Origin: Harmothoe impar
Taxonomy: Eukaryota; Annelida; Polychaeta; Phyllodocida; Polynoidae
Assembly (NCBI GenBank): GCA_947462335.1
Contig: OX381707.1
Span: 36,259,618 to 36,323,617 of the forward strand
Reading direction: 5' to 3'
DNA length: 64,000 nt
Below the pieces are notes generated by a model. That model searched no databases, was not told the DNA's origin, and saw only the letters and a program-made list of their open reading frames with translations. Below, piece by piece: positions 23,490-35,129 of this stretch. Numbering within the stretch: the first letter of the stretch is position 1; the number at the start of each line of letters is the position of its first letter. The position numbers and the translations under genes are program-made.

Positions 23490-23760
23490 CCTAATGAGTG
23501 CGAGTGCATTGCCCATTAGTCAGTAGTCTTGGAGAACAGTTACTCATTATCAGTAATTTCCTGAAGTTGCCCCTTCATTAACATCCCCTAACGACCATTG
23601 TTTCCTGACACGCTAAATTGATCCTCAGTGAACAGGGTAGGTTTCCAGATCGGTTTCCAAGCAACTTACACATTCTCAGCATGATGTGAAAAATGTCCCT
23701 TTAAATTATCTAGAGCTAGACTCAAGAAAGCGTCAGATGCTCCTTAGTTCTGAACACCAA
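23490..23760 (+). repeat. Interspersed repeat family I, copy 2
   Basis: Its core TTTCCTGAAGTTGCCCCTTC with CCCCTAACGACCAT matches copies at 16010-16300 and 25990-26255. Confidence 0.65.
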
Positions 23761-24276
23761 CTACAGTTGTGCATAGATGGTGGTATATGGTAACATTGGC
23801 ACATCCTGTAAAGATGAGTTGAGATACCAGTGGATGTCCAAAGTTGTATGTAAAATAAACGAGCCATTATTATCTTTAGGTGCAGGTCCAACATACACAG
23901 AGAAATAAGGGTCACCCTGACTCTCGAACTGTCTCAAAAACAACACGCCTTAAACTAGTACACACTCAATGCCAGGCAATGCTGGAATCCTGACGAATAT
24001 ATGGCGAGTCTGACATCCCCGTTTTAGGGCCCTCAGGCTATGTTACAGGCTGCCCTCCAAGAGAGTCTGATAATACCGGTACTTGACTTTTGGAGCTTTG
24101 AAAGACATATGAGGAAAACATAAAGGGCGAGTCATCAAGGTACAGCATAGATTGTAATTGTATAGATAAAGCTTTAGTAAACCTCACTACACAGCACTGA
24201 GCTTTCCTCAGTGCAGTAGAGAACGCATGGATTAGCATGTCACTGGTGGCATTGTGGTAGCAGATGACAGATGACA

Positions 24277-24304
24277 GTGAAGAACAGGTTCCCCTGTTCT
24301 TCAC
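24277..24304. other. Perfect 12-bp-stem hairpin
   Basis: GTGAAGAACAGG, a 4-base loop TTCC, then CCTGTTCTTCAC. It follows two copies of AGATGACAG. No T-run follows. Its function is unknown. Confidence 0.85.
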
Positions 24305-24309
24305 CATGG

Positions 24310-25680
24310 TGAGGTACTCAACACCTGGAGGTGTAACAGCGTGAGGAGCTCATGAATGACAGCCAGCTGTGTCCTCATTTGGTTACCTGAGGCCATTTTC
24401 TCTTCATGTTTCAGGCAGCCCGACCCTAGATTCAAAAAAGGGCGGACTCTAGCACTTTTTCCCAAATCGAGGAAAACTAGCTCCCACACCCTGTTGATCG
24501 TCTAACTGCTTCTCAACAAGAATATATCCAACAATTTCATTATAGTCCTAGGACCAGTCCTAGTTACTCTAAGAACCCTGATGACCCCGAGTCGATGTGA
24601 CCATTCGCAACTCATTCCAGGTACTTTCAACATTTAAAAGATCCAACTTGTCTACCCTATTTCTTTGGACCATGGTGCATAAACACACCTCTTGTTTGGC
24701 CTGACCAATCAGTCAACTAACCTAATGTCCCTGACCAGCGATCAGGTGGTTGAGGCATCCTGTGCCTATAGATTGGCACAAAGTGTGAAATACCCATCTG
24801 GGATGTGCCAGCTTTGCCTCCTCATCTGCTTCTATGGTTCAGTTCATTATCTCTTCCATGTAAACAATGATATTGTACATTCAAGCCTAAATGTTATGTG
24901 AGAGGAAATAACATAAACAGCCTAGCATTAGCTTGCATGAGATCTATTAGGTCTACAATATAACATGCACTCTAGATTACGTCAATTAACATCTTCTTGG
25001 GGGAATTTCACTTGGAAAATTCCACCTTATTATACAGAAAGATAATGATTAGACGGACACAGAGTTATAGTACGGCAGTTTATATGACTAATGGTAAACA
25101 GTTACAGATACACAGGTGTAAACAGCTACAGATACATGGGTAGACATACAGGTTAACACAGGTTATAAACATACAGTTAAACAATTTATGTCGTACAGGT
25201 GATATAACCCCTAGGGTTGACCTTTTTGAAAACCTTTCAAGTGGAGAAAGCATATGGTTATAGAGTGTTATGAGTCAATCTTAGGGTGTTGAGTTAGACA
25301 TGTTTAACTCACGTACATCCTTCAGGTGTGGGTGGGTGGGAAATGTTCTTACTCGTCGGAAACCTGCACCCTGGTGACGTAGTACACAGGTTCCGATACT
25401 TCCCGAGCATTGCCTAGGTCGCTCGGCGCCGAACCGCGTAAAGTGATGACGTAGTACGCAGGGTCGGCGCGGGTTGTGGCGAAAGACACCCTGTCTCTCC
25501 AGCATTAACGATCGATGTACCATCAATCACAATGTGATAAAAATGTGCCATCATCAATCTAATGACTGCCAAAGTTACGATCATAACAATCATCAAATTA
25601 ACTGTCCAGTGTCACCATTCTGGAGAAACGTCCGCTGCTTCTCTAATAAGACGAAAAGGTGATCACATAATTATGTGACA
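24310..25680. other. No gene recognised; small CpG-rich stretch at 25360-25490
   Basis: 25360-25490 contains TGACGTAGTAC(A/G)CAGG twice (near 25375 and 25447), GGCGCCGAA and GGTCGGCGCGG. It is GC-rich against AT-rich surroundings. An 81-codon minus frame there has no recognisable domain. Confidence 0.4.
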
Positions 25681-25689
25681 TGTATGACA

Positions 25690-25752
25690 TGTATCGGGAG
25701 AAGGGACCCTAGTGCACCCTGCACTAAGGTCCCTTTTCGCAGATCACGCCAC
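25690..25752. repeat. Palindrome-headed repeat, copy 2
   Basis: GAAGGGACCCTAGTGCACCC, then TGCACTAAGGTCCCTTTTCG and CAGATCACGCCAC. It matches the 9490 copy closely in its hairpin head. Confidence 0.8.
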
Positions 25753-25989
25753 AAACTTGTATTATAGATGCTGACCTTACTTAGGACAGGTCTCACCCGG
25801 GCCATCGTTACAGTGGCTGGCCTAGTAAAGTGATCAACAGTGAGGACGTTATACTCCCATGATATATTCAGCACAGGAGGTCAATGGGAGTTCTCACTCA
25901 GCTACAGATAAATGATTTCGTAGTAGGTCTAATTTGGTGTCTCCAATTGGTGTTCTAGCGTTAGAAATACCTAATATCCCTTCCGTCTC

Positions 25990-26255
25990 GGTAGTAATTA
26001 TGCACTCTGACTACCCCAATCTGTGACCCGACAATAGTTATTCATTATTGGATGATTTCCTGAAGTTGTCCCTTCATTAAGAGCCAACCAAGAACCACCC
26101 TTTGCTGACAAGCTAGATCCACTCCACGTCAGCTAAAATCTCCCAAGTAGCGTCTCCATGCCTCTGCCCACACCCATCCACATAACACGAAACGTGATCT
26201 CTGGCGAGAAACCACGAAATTTGGCCAGCTCACTGGTTCCGAACATCAAACACTG
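25990..26255 (+). repeat. Interspersed repeat family I, copy 3
   Basis: Its core TTTCCTGAAGTTGTCCCTTC, then AGCTAGATCCACTCC, and GGTTCCGAACATCA near its right limit align with copies 1 and 2. Confidence 0.65.
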
Positions 26256-27142
26256 TTGTGTGCTTGGTGCTGCGGCAACAAGCGAATCCTAGTGATGAGC
26301 TGAAACACCAGGGGGCATGCGTGCGTGCCCAACTCAGAATGAGGCAGCGTCAAGGAGACGCTCTGACGTCACATCCTCGGCTTAAACGTCCCATAAAACG
26401 TCCTCCATCAATCAATGACAGTGCCGCGTCTAAATGTTTTGTAACAGTTCTAGATGTTAGACACGAAATTAGTTTTAAAAGTGTCTTTCCTGCAACTTAT
26501 GTATCTAGAGATGTAGAAGATCGAATGATCACTTTCAGATTTCTATAGAATTATGTTTCCACACCAATATAGGTTGTTGAAGCAGTAACATCCAGTAACA
26601 GCATGTTTAAGTCTCACCCTCCAGTGGTTTCAGGGACGGCATTGTGAGACTTGACTGCCAATTGATGCTCCCTGAGGCTTATCATCGTGCATTAACGCTC
26701 GGTGTGCTAAAAGGAAGAATGAAGTAGCATAGGAGTGTGTTTGATGAACGGTGAAAGGCCTGCATGTCTAACATTATATAACAATAAGCTGAGTGTCGGT
26801 GTGGTCTACGTCAATCCTTATAGACGGCTAATGAAGCCATTGTGCTTGAAGAATAGAGCAGACATCAAACTACATCAAACATTGGTATCCGTCCCTTAAA
26901 GTTGCATTAAATCCATGGCGTTGCATCAATTCAATATCTGATCATGGAACTGAATTGATTTTTTCAATGTCAAAAGCAGAATTTGCGACTATACTACAAA
27001 AAGCACTAGAGAAAATATCCGATTAACAATAAATCGTGACAACTAGCGATTAAGATCAAAATGAACCTAGAGGCCTGGAAGGAGATTCATTACAATAGAA
27101 ATATATTTCTAGTTTGATCCCATTGTGTTTGGGATTAATCCA

Positions 27143-27927
27143 GAGGCTCGATTCATAAGTTTCTACAACATAGAGGGCAATTTTACTGCTACGACCATTG
27201 CTGATTGTCTAGGGGTCATTTTGTGTCAAACCTACGACAGCTGAATAACAGTTGTAAGGGTGGAGAAAAATAACCACACTTACGACCAGCTTATCTCATT
27301 CGACTAGCTTATCTCATGAAAATTGTAGAATGCTGTCGTACAAAAAAAGGGGTGCATTTCAAAAGAAAATTGGAGCAAATTTCCCAATTGTCCTATTGCA
27401 CAGAATACCTGTATATGGTGGTTGTAAGGGAGAAAATGCCCATTTCACAACATACGGCTGAGACAGACTCTAAAGTCATCTCAGCCATCTAAAAATTCGT
27501 TAATAATGGTTTGTTTTGTATGAAACCAAGATGTAATGACTGATATTTACAGGTAGATTACCTAGTAAGAATGAGTGCCTCATATATTCATAATAATACC
27601 CATTTTTTGAAAACTGTTGTTTAACAATTTACCCCTAAATCGTAGTGTGTGTTATATTCTTATGTCCTTCTACAAAACAGTAATTTATTTTCAGGTTAGG
27701 CCTACTTATTGTTACAATCACATTTTACTGGGTAGTGGTAATATGCAATGGACCTGTGTTCTACAATTTCATTGTGAAATGATATCAAATTATTTGTACT
27801 ACAGCCTTGGATTTTTCCTTGACTACTACCAATAGAAAATTACGATTTGCTCTCTTTTCCCTACAGACATGTAATTTCATAGTCGTAGCCTTTCTGAGCT
27901 GTCGTACATTGTTATGAATCGAGCCCC
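27143..27927. mobile_element. TIR element with GGGGCTCGATTCATAA-type ends
   Basis: GAGGCTCGATTCATAA at 27143-27158 is inverted as TTATGAATCGAGCCCC at 27912-27927. Weaker inner matches (TACGAC, TGTC..TAGG) continue inward. The interior is about 785 bp, AT-rich, and has no transposase frame. Confidence 0.65.
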
Positions 27928-27929
27928 TG

Positions 27930-30350
27930 ACCTTTAAATTTAATCCACATCTAGATATCTAGTTTTTCAGGCAATACATGCGATATGGACGAGAACATAA
28001 TATTACTATGAGAAATAAAAGAAAAAATGATGTTGATATCTGGCTGTTGAAGATCACATAAAACCAAACACAGTCAAGTTGGCGTTTATTTCCGTTTTGC
28101 TACAAAAAGTTAATTGGTAGAAATATGGAGGTGTATGTAAATATCAAAGTTTCGACTAATCAATAATAATTCTTCATCAGAAAGATTTTTATACTTTTCA
28201 ATAGACGATAATGTATTTGAGAATTTAATTATTTGTGCCAACAAGTCATAATATTGCCTTTGTTTAGTTCAAAGGCGAAAGAGTATAGGAGCATGCAGTA
28301 GTAGGAACAGTCAGGGGGAATTTTAGATGTGAAAAAGGCTCTTTTCACATGAGTAACATAATGGAATGGACTGCTATACTGATAGCCGAATGAGACCGTA
28401 CATTCCACAGTTCAGTATAAAACCGACGTAGGAGTAAATAAGAAGAAAAGAATCGTGAGAAGCAGGAAGCATAGTAAGATTAGGAGTAGACACCAGAACA
28501 AGAAGAAGGACCTGTGAACAGGGCAGAGTACCGATACCAGTACCACCACCAGCAGTAAGGGGGGCTGTAGAAAGACGGGGCTGGGTGTTCCAAAATTGGT
28601 AGTCTTGTAGCCTGAGCACACCACAAGGCAAATTTACCAAAGGGTTAGTTTCCTGTGGCTCTGCCGGTCACGTAAGGTACACCCACAGTGTTGTCATGGC
28701 AACCAGGCTAGGCACTGAGCTGTTGGGCACGGACCTGGGATGAGTGGCGAGCAATTCAATGGGCGTTGGTGTAATTGAAATGCACAGGGACGCAATGCGG
28801 ACATTTGAAAAGAGGAAAAATATGAAAACCCATGTCCTGAACTTTGTCAGGAGTTGTGGTATAAAGTAAAGAATGAGGACTTTTTATGAATGTTCAAAAC
28901 CGATTGCAATTTGTTCGGAGATGCTGTTGTTTATTCAGTCTTTTCCAAATTCCAGCACCATGAAATACGTCGGAATCACTTTTACGTTGGAGATCGAGAT
29001 AAAAGGTGAAATCCTGTAGATGAACTCAGATTTCATTGAGCCCCATACAATATCAGATAAAATCACACGGTGTTGTCACTGAAGGTCATATAAGGGCTTA
29101 TGACGATTCTTTGAAACTCCAATGGCACTGTATTAACCTTTTCCATTTCCTCTCTTCTCCTTCAACACCCCTTTTACTTTTATACTTTACCTTGCTATCA
29201 CGTGTGACTTGTCATAACTATGCTATCAACTTATTTTTACTTCATAATATGCCATAGCTGGCCACAAGATCCTCACCATAATTGTTTCTTCTTTATCAAC
29301 TTTGGGCTGGAAGGAGCATACACTCTAACAATGGTACCCATGAATAACCTCAACATATATTTCGAATCCTTAATTCCTCAAATGATAAAAGTTTTTTTAC
29401 TCATTTTGTAAAACGGGTATCAAAAAGCATACAACGTTGCAAATTTAAAATCCTATCCTCAGACATTTTCAAACTGCAGTAAAGCAGTAATAACTTCTAA
29501 GGTGCACAACCTTCCTTGTTTTAGAAAGGACTTGGGGAGGAAGGGTTACACTTTAGCCCTGAGGAATATACAATGTGACCTTCCAAATGTATTCACGAGT
29601 GAGAGGTGAAGGTCTGGCCGGGGGCATAGCAAGAAGTCACTTTGTGTTTTGTGATGCAAATAACAAACTGACAGACACATCCATTCATATCTTTATGATT
29701 TCTCAATAGTTCATACAAACATTTCCTGATTCAGTTATTCAAATCATATAATATTATGTATGTGGCTACCTCTGGTAAACACAGTTGCCTGCCCCTTCGA
29801 TTTCCCCTTTTGTTGGCCTTTTTTCCCCTGAGAGAAGTTGAGAAAGGAGGTCATGATGATAATCATTGTCCTTACAAATTGCAACTCAGTTACCCAGCAG
29901 ACCAGACAATCACTGTCTTAGAAGAATCTCTATCTCTGTTTTCTTTGTTATCATCCCGGTTATCATATCATATTATCATCTATAGCTGTCGGATCCTATG
30001 CGTGCACCCGTCCACAATTACTGTCCATCAAGATCTCCTATGGAGGTTTATATCATCATAGGAGGAATTCGTCTCTCCTCCACAATCCCTATTCTTGTAG
30101 GCCCTCCTATTGTAGATCCCTCTGCCTCCTCCACTTGCTATCAATCTAGCATGTCACCCCTACTGGGAGTCACTTTGGCAGCAGAGCCTTCCCTTAATAA
30201 AGTGTGTCACACAGTCGCTACTATCAGTCCTTATCGGAGGTAATTGTCCCATGGCGGGGGTCTGGGGTGCATGGCTATCTACTGGGGGTGGTCAATAGCA
30301 TCATGAAGTACTCCTCCACATTTCAAGGCAAACCCCTGTTATGCACAGTT
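27930..30350. other. No feature recognised
   Basis: This is intergenic sequence. Frames up to 101 codons (for example 29756-30061) show no domain. Confidence 0.4.
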
Positions 30351-30354
30351 AAGT

Positions 30355-30450
30355 ACTGCATAGTGCTTTAATGCATTATGTCCTCTGTCTTTTTAATGCA
30401 TGGATGCCGCCCTGTTGAGCAACTCACCATTGCTAGATTCAAGTATCATG
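30355..30450 (+). repeat. Interspersed repeat pair A, copy 1
   Basis: This shares GCATAGTGC.TTAATGCA, TTT.ATGCATG.ATGC.GCCCTG and AAGTATCATG in the same order with 35030-35127. Confidence 0.55.
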
Positions 30451-31609
30451 TGGACCCTATGAGGTTGATACGCTCCAGAATAGTCGGCATGATGCATCAT
30501 AGCACATATGCGGTCCTTGGAGTGTTATTTTGCTCTACCCCCGGCTCCCTCACATCCACACCAACAAGGGGAGTAAGGAGTGTGGGAGGGTGGGCGGGAG
30601 GGAGGGTGGGTTGAGCAACTCCCTCAGAAGGACTTCTGTAAACGACTGGGGGCAGCTGGGGTCCTCTCCTATGGCGGCCCCCATTACTGACTGCTGATTG
30701 GACGGACGAGGCGCTGAGACGCCAATAACCTTATCTGATAAGAGCGGATACTGACGGGGGTGGGTGGTCGGTAGATGTCGCCTCTATCGGATAAACTGTG
30801 GAGATGCCATTTAGATGTTAGGGTGCTGGTGACAGTGATACTGGGAGGGAGGTTGTAGCTATAACACCAAAACTCCATTGAGACGATTTTGTGGCGACGT
30901 GAATTTGTTTCTTGTCAAATGGTTAGGGAGAGATGTGAGTTCATCCTTAGGATACCTGCTTCTATTTCTACTTGCCTCTCACTTTGTCTGGGAAGGACAA
31001 TGCGCTATGGCATAATAATTATATTGTTGCCTACAGAATCAATGGAACTTAGGCAGAATACCCAAATGGCACTGGCGCGATTCTTTAGGCTATGCGTATG
31101 TTGAATTAGTATGCGTAGCAAAAGTCGCACCATAGTCTAGAAAACCACCCCAGTGGAGATAAGGCATTTGGGAGCTGGTATAGTGGGTAGTGATGGTGTG
31201 AGCTAGGGCCATTGCAGCTTGTAGGGCAACCGTAGGCAATGAGGCATGGACACATCGTCATAGATCTATCACAAAGGAGGCACTGCACCTCAATGATAAG
31301 CTTAAAAACTGGGGCAAGCAAGTCCATGTTATATCATGCCCTGTTCTGTTGCATAACCTTGCCAAATGATTGGATTTATATGCATATAACATTATGTGCA
31401 TTACCCATGCATGATGTTGCTGGCCATGTAATAAGGCAGTGGGCGAGTAGTGCAGTGAATGATAGTGCATGATAGTACATAAGAGCTGCTAAAGTCTGTC
31501 TCATCTAAAGGTTTGCTGAATAGTGCATATTGGCTTGTCCATTGCATGTTGATAATGAAGTAAAGGTTTACAACACGGTACGTATATATTATTGTCTATA
31601 TGACAATAA

Positions 31610-31681
31610 GGTGAACAGGTAGGCTATCAGGTTGGTATTCCCCGAGGTGAACAGGTAGGCTATCAGGTTGGTATTCTCCGA
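31610..31681. repeat. 36-bp tandem duplication
   Basis: GGTGAACAGGTAGGCTATCA plus GGTTGGTATTC(C/T)CCGA occurs twice head to tail, with one mismatch. Confidence 0.93.
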
Positions 31682-31859
31682 GTCACCGAAGGCTGGCTGC
31701 TTTGATTTTGGTATGATGGCCTCCTAAAATCCACCCATTGCAGCTAAATAGGCCTAGAGGCTTCTGATGTTAATATTAAGACAAATATATGTTTCCCGAT
31801 CTATTTGAGAGTATAAATCTATTGATTTAGACACCTGTTCTATCATCAACAACAAAGAC

Positions 31860-31915
31860 ATGTCAACGTCATACGTTCCCCAATAAAATGGCGGCTATGT
31901 GACGTAAACATAATA
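31860..31915. promoter_or_regulatory. Cluster of CRE/YY1/ETS-like words
   Basis: AATGGCGGC (YY1-like), TGACGTAA (CRE-like) and AGGAAG (ETS-like) lie within about 35 bp. This resembles invertebrate promoters, but no gene is recognised on either side and the neighbourhood is repetitive. Treat as a weak candidate. Confidence 0.2.
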
Positions 31916-31949
31916 GGAAGTCCTTGCCCGACTCAAAGAGTTGGTTGCA

Positions 31950-32240
31950 AATGATAGTAGGAGGGACAGAGGCAATACTAAGTGGGTGGTAGGTGGGTGG
32001 GAAGGCAGTAGTTATGAGGGTCTTGGTGGTGGGCAGGATGGGGTACCAGGACGACCTATTTCCCTTGACTGGTGCCCTGCCGTCTGACAGGAGCCGCCAT
32101 GACAGTGAGCGATAAATGGGGGAGATAGAGCAGTTCACAAGTGGCTCAGTTAACTTCATTCAGATAACACTAGGGGGCACCCCAGTATCAATACCATGCA
32201 GGCAGCTACTACAGAAAGTTATCACAAATAAAATAAAATG
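31950..32240 (+). repeat. Interspersed repeat pair B, copy 1
   Basis: This aligns in order with 33300-33590: GGTGGG..GG.GGTA, AGTAG.TATGA, GGTACCA/AGTACCA, GCTCAG/GCTC, TCATTCAGATAACACTAGGG, and CATGCAGGCAG. Confidence 0.65.
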
Positions 32241-32746
32241 TTCCTGATAGCCTAAGGCAAACGCTCCGAGTGAGTGAATGAATGTGGTTTTTATTCTACT
32301 GTTGAAATTGATAAGAGCTGAACCTGTAGATGAAAAAAACGAGATATATGTGGTGGGTGCGTCAGCACAGTGAGTTAGAGAATGTAGTTGGTTTCCCTAC
32401 TATTGAGGTAGACTACATGAAACTTTTGATAATGACCGGAAGCTGTCAATTTATTGCACATAGTTCTCAAATCGTATCTAACTTCAGCTTCCAATTTGAA
32501 TCCGATCTTACAACCATCATACAAGTTATAGCCCACCGTGATTGCTCCAATACGCCATGCCATTCTCCTATATATACATAATCAGACCTCTAACACAGAA
32601 TGTGCATTTGTAATGAGCCATACCGAGGTATATTCATGATGGCTTTTAAGATTATGATATAGGTATGTATTAGTAGTAAAACCACGGTGGTGGCTTAGAA
32701 CAATAGAGTTCGCACCTTGGTTATATTGCATACCCTGGTTTAAAAC

Positions 32747-32884
32747 AGATAGACAATGGTAATGAAAAGGTATGTAGATTACCCACAGCTTGCTGGTAGG
32801 GAGACTTGGGCTTCGCCCTCGTCTGGCCCCACCAGCAAGCTGTGATTAATTCTACATACCTTCTCATAACCATTGTCCATCTAT
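32747..32884. mobile_element. 138-bp foldback MITE
   Basis: The arms share GACAATGGT, GGTATGTAGA and CACAGCTTGCTGGT in inverted order, around a GGGCTTCGCCCTCG centre. Nearly the whole element is self-complementary, with scattered mismatches. Confidence 0.8.
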
Positions 32885-33299
32885 TACATATATATAAAGC
32901 ACAGTTCCGAAATCTAATTGATTGAATCCCTGATTAATGGGGATTATTTTGGCCTTTTCATATTCATATTAATGAAGGACACATTTTGCTATTCACAATA
33001 ATTCATATCAGTATAGTCATATCAGAGAAAGGCAAGTAGCTGGAAATAGACTAGAAGTGTATAATAGGGGAAGCAGCACGGGAACTGTCTGTGTGGTCAC
33101 ACCCAATGACCTATCACAGAACATCTAGATTACCTAATTGCCGTGTGATAGGAACCCTGGTACAGTGGTCGTTAGTACACGCCCAGTTAATGGTAGGGTG
33201 GGACTGACCATTGTTGTGAAAGCTGACCTGACAATGCTGTGGTCAGGGGAGATCTGGTGTAAGTATCAGGTTGGTGTTCTTGTGTAGGAGAGGTAGTAT

Positions 33300-33590
33300 T
33301 ATATTGTAGTAGTAGGTGGGAGGAGGTAGTATTACGGGGGTGGGAGGTGGGTATAGGTAGTCGTTGAGGCAGTAGCTATGATGGCAGTGGGATAGTACCA
33401 CGATGAGCTGCATTCACTGCTGAGATGCTTGACGGGAGTTGCCATACTACTGTGGATGACACATGGGGTGGCTCATAAGCAGCTCGGGTAACCTCATTCA
33501 GATAACACCAGGGGGCAACCACAATACCGATCCCATGCAGGCAGTCTGGAAAGAATCCACGATTATCGTCAATAACCCAAAAACATGAGC
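33300..33590 (+). repeat. Interspersed repeat pair B, copy 2
   Basis: This is the same-orientation partner of 31950-32240, ending with CATTCAGATAACACCAGGGG and CATGCAGGCAG. Confidence 0.65.
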
Positions 33591-33846
33591 AGTTTGGCTA
33601 TAAATTTATTTAATTTCCATCTTCCCTTTTTCCTTTACAAATTCCGAGTTTAGAAGGTATTGCTACAAAGCTTTTGATATATTATGGTATGTAATCTGTG
33701 CTGAACCCTCCCCCCCCCCCAACCCCCCACCCCCTCCGACCCCCACTCATACATCTCTAAAACAGATGAAACTGGTATATATTTGGGAGCATGATCTGTA
33801 AAGAGCCAGTCAAGTTCGACTCGGCTTGGTCATAAGAAACGTTGTA

Positions 33847-34345
33847 AGTAGTATACTAAAAGTGGACAGTGACTCAGGGCAGCCATCAGTAGTATACCAA
33901 AAGTGAACAGTGACTCAGGGCAGCCATCAGTAGTATACCAAAAGTGGACAGTGACTCAAGGCAGCCATCAGTAGTATACCAAAAATGGACAGTGACTCAG
34001 GTCAGTCATTAGTAGTATACCAAAAGTGGACAGTGACTCAGGTCAGTCATTTGTAGTATACCAAAAGTGGACAGTGACTCAGGTCAGTCATTAGTAGTAT
34101 ACCAAAAGTGAACAGTGACTCAGGGCAGCCATCAGTAGTATATCAAAAGTGGACAGTGACTCAGGGTAGCCATCAGTAGTATACCAAAAGTGAACAGTGA
34201 CTCAGGGCAGCCATCAGTAGTATATCAAAAGTGGACAGTGACTCAGGGTAGCCATCAGTAGTATACCTAAAGTGGACAGTAACTCAGGTCAGTCATTAGA
34301 AGTATACCAAAAGTGGAGAGTAACTCGGCTCACGTCATGGTATTA
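33847..34345. repeat. 41-bp minisatellite, about 12 copies
   Basis: The unit reads AGTAGTATACCAAAAGTG(G/A)A then CAGTGACTCAGGGCAGCCATC. Two interleaved variants (GGGCAGCCATC and GGTCAGTCATT) alternate in blocks, and the units decay at the right end. TAAGAAACGTTGTAAG just before the array (33834-33849) is inverted as GAACGTTTCTTACGATG after it (~34398), so the array sits between inverted flanks. Confidence 0.92.
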
Positions 34346-35029
34346 TATCAAGAGTGGACAGTGACCACAGTAAACAGGATGGTCATAAATAGTATACGAA
34401 CGTTTCTTACGATGTTCATAAGTAGTATGATATATCAAATATATATATCAAAGGTGGACACTTTCTAAAACTCTAAAGCTAGTTATAAGTCTCGATCTAT
34501 ACGCTACGTTTAGTCCAGGGCATCACCATGGCCACCTCATATATTATCAGCCTGTTTTGTAACCTACACTGGACCCTTGTACCTCTCATTTTCTCTTGGT
34601 TTCCTATAAGTAGCACATATACTCGGATGTAGTGTTTCATATCCTCATTTTGGACAGTAGATCTATTCGCTGTCGTGAGATATACTGAGTTCATGTTCCT
34701 GATCGGCGACAGTAGTATGATATACTGGGAACATGGAAATGGACCAGATAGTTATCAAGATATCGATGGAAATGCAGGAAGATGTAGTTTGCTTTAACGA
34801 CATGTTTACCATAACATCTCAGCGAAAGTCTGGCGCCCTGGGGATATACTCTATATATACATTCTGGCAGTCTATAAGGATGTCCTTGATGAATCCCAGC
34901 ATGGGACCAGTGCCTGTGAGTCGATGCTGAACAACCAATTACCTCTCCGAGAACACCCAGTGAGAGCACCCCACCAGCAGTAATTAGACCTTGCCATGTT
35001 CTTGCCATGGACATTGTTGGCCCTTTAAG

Positions 35030-35127
35030 GACAGCATAGTGCATTAATACAGTATGTACTTTGTCGCATTGATGCATGAATGCAGCCCTGGTGAGAAACC
35101 CATCAGTGTTGCTTTGAAGTATCATGC
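35030..35127 (+). repeat. Interspersed repeat pair A, copy 2
   Basis: This is the partner of 30355-30450 in the same orientation. Confidence 0.55.
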
Positions 35128-35129
35128 TT

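Noticed and set aside
33847..34345. Possible CRISPR-like array
   Set aside because: The units are contiguous 41-bp repeats without unique spacers, in a eukaryotic context; it is a minisatellite.
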